Assembly (NCBI GenBank): GCA_030374735.1
Contig: JASCIV010000126.1
Location: forward strand, 1 to 42,793
From: Gracilaria caudata
Taxonomy: Eukaryota > Rhodophyta > Florideophyceae > Gracilariales > Gracilariaceae
DNA: 42,793 nt
Direction of reading: 5' to 3'
The notes beneath the pieces are model-generated. The model was not told the DNA's origin. It worked only from the letters and a program-made list of their open reading frames with translations, and searched no databases. Below, one piece after another: positions 38,199-42,793 of this stretch. The first letter of the stretch is position 1; every line of letters starts with the position of its first letter. A program made the translations under genes and the position numbers.

Positions 38199-38858
38199 GC
38201 CGTAAAGACACAGACTCCGTGCGCGAGGTAACGACGTTGAGCGCACAACAACAGGACCGGACCTTGTTATTGCGCAACTCCAAATGTGACCAGAAACTTT
38301 GGTATACTCGTTGAACGCGGCGAATCTCCCCAGCATCTGACCCAGTTCCACCTCACACTCTGAAGCTGGCCCAACGCGCCAGTTCAACAAAGTTGGCTGT
38401 TGTGAGCGCCCGCATGTGTTCACTAGTGCCGCTTTTAGAATGAATTGCGTCTCGCGCCCCCCACGGCTCGGGGCAATAACTTGCCTGTGACAGCGTTGGC
38501 GTGCCCCAGCCCTAGTCCCGCGCTCAACGAGCTCACGCAATCGCCGTTGACGCAATCTACAAATCCCACCTCAACGACACCTTTGCGTTTCATCGCCCTA
38601 GTCCTTTCGCAGCATATGTTATCTTCTTTCCCACCCCACGTCGGGCTTGAATTACGTTTCCCGTTGTGTCCCTGCTCGTTCCTGTGCATGCTTCTCTTCG
38701 GTTGCCTTCCTCTCACTTTCGTAACACCAACTTCCTGCCCTTCTTTTGGAGCCGTCTTGTTCGAAACCTCCACAGCCTATAAAGGACACAATGGGCGTCA
38801 AACAAGACATCGTGTTTGACGCGCGTCGCCATCCAGTAATCGATGCCATCCCTTCCGA
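38199..38858. promoter_or_regulatory. Upstream region of the receptor-like gene
   Basis: A good TATA box (CTATAAAGG, core at about 38778-38784) lies about 75 bp before the start codon at 38859, which would put transcription start some 50 bp before it. A 124-codon frame at 38445-38819 is Pro/Ser/Cys-rich and unrecognised. Confidence 0.5.
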
Positions 38859-40505
38859 ATGATACCGACAGTTCTTTTCTTCCTCACCGCTTTGGTGTGG
38901 GCGTTTGTTGAAGTTTCCGCCAACCAGTCGCCAGCATCCGGAGCTTTCAACTGCAGCCTATACGACCGCCAGCAATGGCAGGACAACGGCAAGGGTTGCC
39001 TAGCCAACATGGAAAACAATCCTGGTTTGTATGAAAAGTGCAGAGATTCCTCTGACTCAATCTGCTACATCTTCTTGCAAGAACCCCCATTTATTAACCT
39101 TCACAAAGTTGAAAACTTCAATGCATCAAAGGAAGCGTTTCAACTTCAGAAGCCATTCAAATGTGGCCAATTCAAAGAAAGCTTGAAGGAAGTTGGTGGC
39201 GTAAGCGGCATTGCCTTTGAGACGCATAAGCTCACTTCATCTCGAGACGACTGGTGTATGTGGGGCGGACATGCCGACCACTGTACCTTCAACCAATTGG
39301 TTGATTACATCGACATCAAGGCTGATGAGAAATACCGTTTCGCTGTAACCGGTCTCTTGCTGGAAACACCACAGCGTCAGTGCAAGCACCACCCTTCTGC
39401 GCCCCTCGTCGACAATGAGATGATGATCATCGGCAAATCTGATCCCCAATTTAGGAGTTCAAGGGGACCGCTTGACCAGTTGATACGCCCTTTCGAGAAG
39501 GGTGCATGGGCCACTTTTATCGGCCTGGTGCTCTTTGCTTTCTGCATGTCGCTAGTAATGGCCATACGCTTTCATTGGTCAGCGAAACGAAGTATAGTGT
39601 CCGCATGCTTCATATTTGCTGGTAACTGGGAGGTAGTGAGACCCGAGGAAGGCGATCCAGAAGATAGCGCGAGTACGACCAGCATATCCAGCGATATGCA
39701 AAATAATATCGCTAAGAAGTATGCCCTTGCCTCGCTTTTGTTCCGGGTGTCATTAATTGCGCTTGTTGCCGTTTTTGCATTGTTCTATGAAGTACAAGGG
39801 TAGCGGTAGTTAATTTCCTGTTTCAAAACCAGCAGCAGTCGCTTTCGAAACCTGTGAAGCGGCTAACGCCTTCACAGCTCAAAAATTTTGTGGTGCTCAA
39901 AAACTCAGCACTTGAGAATGTTTGGGACGAAACAGGTAAGTATTTCTCATTTAAGTCAAGCTCGTCTTTTCCAGAACTGTTCGCAGAAGTCGGCTAATGG
40001 TATACCTTGTTTTCTGTCCATGTGCATATCGACAGTCAGCGCAGGCAAGCAGGATTGGCCGCAGGGCATTCATTGGAAGCAATGTCCTACAGCTACCGAA
40101 TGCATAGAAGATGTCCAAGACTGTGCAGCAGATTTCATGGTAACATTCGAGATTGTTGGAAAACACCTTCTGAGTGCGCATTCATCTTGCGACCAGCTAA
40201 CCGTTCATCAAACCCGTGATGTGCTATACCAGTTCAATGGAGGGTGGCTGTATAACATGGCTGTGAATGAGACGCGTCGCTTACAAGTGGACCGTGAGCT
40301 AGTAGGACTTCGCATTGACGGGCGAGCGCGGGAACTGCAGGAGGACGCGCTGGAGGAATACAAGTGTGAAAGTTCTGGATCTTCTATGAACATCAGCACG
40401 ATGACTGTTTTGATCCCCTGCCTGATATTTGTGGTCCCACCACTGGTTCTCTCGCTATTGGTTCTTATGTTTTGGGATTACTGCATATCTCACAGGAAGA
40501 AGTAG
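38859..40505 (+). CDS. Ionotropic glutamate receptor-like ligand-gated channel, three exons, about 501 aa
   Basis: Proposed exons are 38859-39791, 39833-39935 and 40036-40505. Intron 1 (41 bp) begins GTACAA and ends ACCAG; intron 2 (100 bp) begins GTAAGT and ends GACAG, with GCGCAG at 40044 an alternative in the same phase. Splicing gives 311 residues, then QQSLSKPVKRLTPSQLKNF, then the C-terminal part. Order: signal peptide (1-21); S1 ligand-domain half with ICYIFLQEPPF (68-78) and VDYIDIKADEKYRFAVTGLL (148-167), like the (D-x-I-T-x-x-R) block whose Arg binds the ligand carboxylate; M1 (about 217-236); re-entrant pore-like segment (about 244-258); M3 (about 288-309); S2 with VLYQFNGGWLYN and RELVGLRIDGRARELQED, like the LxxLxxxGxLxxLxxKW end; final helix M4 (about 469-491). 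There is no amino-terminal domain, as in GluR0-type channels. The SYTANLAAF gate motif is not conserved. Confidence 0.6.
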
Positions 40506-41961
40506 GGGCAGGCCCGTACATGTCACATGTGACTGAAGAGACGCAAGTCATAGTTAGTCATTTACAGTACACATACGACACATGGCACAAGTTGCATACG
40601 TTTGCACGGCATGGACTGTAATCTTATGTAATAAGAACAAGAACATATATTAAGATCTTGATGATCGTCAGAAACGAGCCGAACTAAAAGTACGGCGCTT
40701 TTTTCCTGGCCGGACCGGTACACGTACTCCCTGAAGGGGTGCCAGTCTGGCACTTACCGCAACGAGCGGATTGACTGCTTTCGCGGTTTCCGTACATACC
40801 TCCGACGACTGCCGGCAGTTTCATAACTAGAATCGCTCTGCGCGGTGAAGTTATTCATGCGCGTCGTTGATGGGAAAGAGTTTTGTCCGCGGGATGACTT
40901 TTCCAGCAACTTATTCGTTCACTGTAACTGACAACTCTCCGAGAACGTGAAAAACATGGGCACTGTGGGGTCTCCGTGAAGTTCATAGGGAATTGGAGAA
41001 AAATCGACTCTGTAAACGAGTGGCGGATGAGAGTCATCGATATGGATATCTGGATCAATTCATGACCTTCATTGGGTACCGAATGGAATCGGTTCGCACC
41101 TTAATCGGTCGATGGACTGAAGTCAATGAGGGACGCAGATGATATGTTCAGTAATGTTACTCGAGAAGTATTGAGCGAGGTAAGGATTGATGCAGAAATT
41201 AGCAGCTCCTTATCCTTTGCGGTGGAGAATACAACAGATAGATTGGCTTTCCGAAAGAGACGGGTACCATGTCGTCTTCTTTGGGAGCTGCAAAACCAAG
41301 TAGAGAATAGTTGGCTGAGATCACAGAGCGAAGGCAGAAGAATTGGCAGTGGCCACCATGATGTTACTCTTGCTTTCGTTCCCAGGGTTTAAAGTTAATG
41401 TACCCAACCATGAACACGTTCCAGATGTGCAGGGAGTGCACAGAGAGAATAGAAATTCCTGTAACAATTTCGGATGTTATGCTAGACCGGATGCCACACC
41501 CAATGGGATGAGAAATAAGGAAGGAACTGAGCTTTCACTCGTACATGTAGATATCGATGTCGTCTGCGGGCCACAATATTTCGGGATCAAGGCAGGTAAA
41601 TGCGCTTTGAGATTAGTGAGCGATGAATAAGACGTGTTCAAGTGGAAATGATAGCGTGATGCTTTCCTTGGGCGACTGGAAGGATTCCAAGAATGAGGAA
41701 GGAAAGTTGGGCTTTCATCGGTAGATTTTGACAGTATGAGAAAGAAGATGATTGCGAACGTATCCAGAAGTTGACAACTGTGACGCAGGCACGGTTCAGA
41801 ACGTGTGGAGAGTGGACTCCTTTCAGAACAGGCTTTTGGCCATATGAATTAGAGAGCGAGAATTTCTTGAAAGAACCCAATTCCGTGAAAGCCAGGCCAG
41901 CTATGGCTACAAATTGGAGCAACAAGTATATGCTCGCCATTCGTGAATTACAACTGCTTAA
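40506..41961. other. Region with weak coding signal only
   Basis: Plus-strand frames at 41126-41392, 41343-41630 and 41771-41965 are short, overlap in different phases and show no recognisable family. They may be parts of a decayed or split gene leading into the frame at 41962. Confidence 0.3.
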
Positions 41962-42572
41962 ATGAGATATGTAAGTAACAAAGACACGAGTGAAGATAAG
42001 CTGAGAGATTCATCTCTACTTGTGAAGGAGGCGTTAAAAGAAAGATCCAATTCTTCCGATGGAATGTTCGAAATGTGCACCGAGGATCCGAGGACATTGA
42101 CCCTGTTGAGCATGTACTCCAGATGGCAAGAGGTTTTAAAGATTTCTGAGCTTTGGTCCACTATCAAACAGCCGCAGTGCAGCACATTAGCACCGAAGGT
42201 TTGAAGAAAAGTCTCGGAATACTTCTCAGCGATGAAGGAGCGGAAGGGAAACTCTCAAAAGCAATTGAATTCTTGCACAACTTTCTGTCTACCCTTCTAC
42301 ATTCGCAATCGATGTACGTGGAAGTGGTTGAAGGTGGACACGATGCAGTCGAAGACGTGATTTTTTCGCAGTGCAAGATTTTGATAAGAGGAGTAAGCGA
42401 GAATGAATATGAAGTTGAGAAACGCTGTGAACTCATTGCCGTATGTCTGCAAACAAATGCGGCCCGACATGCAAGGGTTGTGATATCCTTGATACAACGG
42501 ATGAACTTCTATTGCTACGGAAAAGGGTTAGAGGTTTTGTCCCAGTTCTTCATGACAACAGTGATATCATAG
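41962..42572 (+). CDS. Hypothetical helical protein, broken or split between two frames
   Basis: Two overlapping plus-strand frames, 41962-42204 and 42153-42572, each look coding: charged, helical, with balanced composition (for example SLLVKEALKERSNSS and LSKAIEFLHNFLSTLLHS). They change phase between about 42153 and 42204, so this is one gene with a frameshift, an undetected intron, or two fragments. The second piece (139 residues) could be an alpha-solenoid-type segment. No family is recognised. Confidence 0.35.
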
Positions 42573-42793
42573 ATTGAATTCGAGGAAGAGTACGAAAAGT
42601 GTTCTTGTAAGCACAGTTCACACTGTCCAACGTTCTGCAGATGTAATCTCCGCAGTAAATTACCGAACTCTACGAACGCTTCTTGAAAAAGTGGTTTCTA
42701 AACGAAGTCAGAGATTTCAGCAACTAACGATATGAAAGAATTGCTTGAGTGTCAAAGTTATCAAGGGGATCCAAGCAGACGAAGAGATTTCGG

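Noticed and set aside
38791..38862. Upstream ORF overlapping the start codon of the receptor-like gene
   Set aside because: Its ATG lies only about 10 bp after the TATA box, upstream of the expected transcription start, so it is probably not in the mRNA.
39801..39803. Receptor-like gene read as two independent genes ending at TAG 39801-39803 and starting at 39888
   Set aside because: Sequence between them is coding-like in a shifted frame, and GT-AG introns restore one continuous iGluR-like protein.
1..42793. CRISPR arrays, tRNA and rRNA genes
   Set aside because: No spaced direct repeats and no tRNA-type B-box in a cloverleaf context were found by eye; a tRNAscan-SE run would be decisive.

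Overview
The window looks like nuclear DNA of a eukaryote with intron-poor protein genes, most likely a red alga (a florideophyte such as Chondrus would fit). The basis is: eukaryote-only genes (SUMO, 26S proteasome Rpt3, 20S proteasome alpha4, flotillin, a DDB1/CPSF160-type beta-propeller protein), long uninterrupted reading frames, a few short GT-AG introns, several secreted cysteine-rich proteins, a type II membrane sulfotransferase-like protein, and gene islands separated by decayed transposon and pseudogene DNA. No tRNA, rRNA or CRISPR was seen. The taxonomic call is inference.

Left part (1-23.8 kb) is a dense gene island. A partial mRNA-export adaptor (ALYREF-like, UAP56-binding motif) diverges from a 1754-residue CPSF-A/DDB1-family gene. 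SUMO follows (one 71-bp intron, ending exactly at Gly-Gly), then a secreted protein built from four 64-65-residue cysteine-rich repeats, flotillin (one 92-bp intron), a secreted protein with two cysteine modules and a Pro/Thr stalk, a sulfotransferase-like gene, a serine-rich disordered protein, two unrecognised genes, a head-to-head pair of proteasome genes (Rpt3 and alpha4), and pantothenate synthetase.

Middle part (23.8-31 kb) is gene-poor: a decayed ankyrin-repeat gene carrying an inverted duplication of one module, a small secreted protein, about 2 kb with nothing recognisable, and a secreted von Willebrand D-domain protein with an 84-bp minisatellite in its linker.

Right part (31-42.8 kb) holds a tandem pair of membrane-protein paralogs with four C-x6-C motifs, several palindromes with almost no spacer, a fragment of an X-Pro aminopeptidase gene, the 3' end of a non-LTR retrotransposon with an (ATG)7 tail, and the most interesting gene: a split gene whose spliced product has the S1-M1-pore-M3-S2-M4 plan of an ionotropic glutamate receptor. 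The last 2.3 kb has only weak coding signal.

Functional links: two divergent pairs join related products (mRNA processing/export at 1-5.9 kb; proteasome at 19.4-22.3 kb). SUMO and the proteasome genes belong to protein turnover and modification. The secreted and membrane proteins point to a cell-surface or wall-related set, but no shared operon-like logic is visible.
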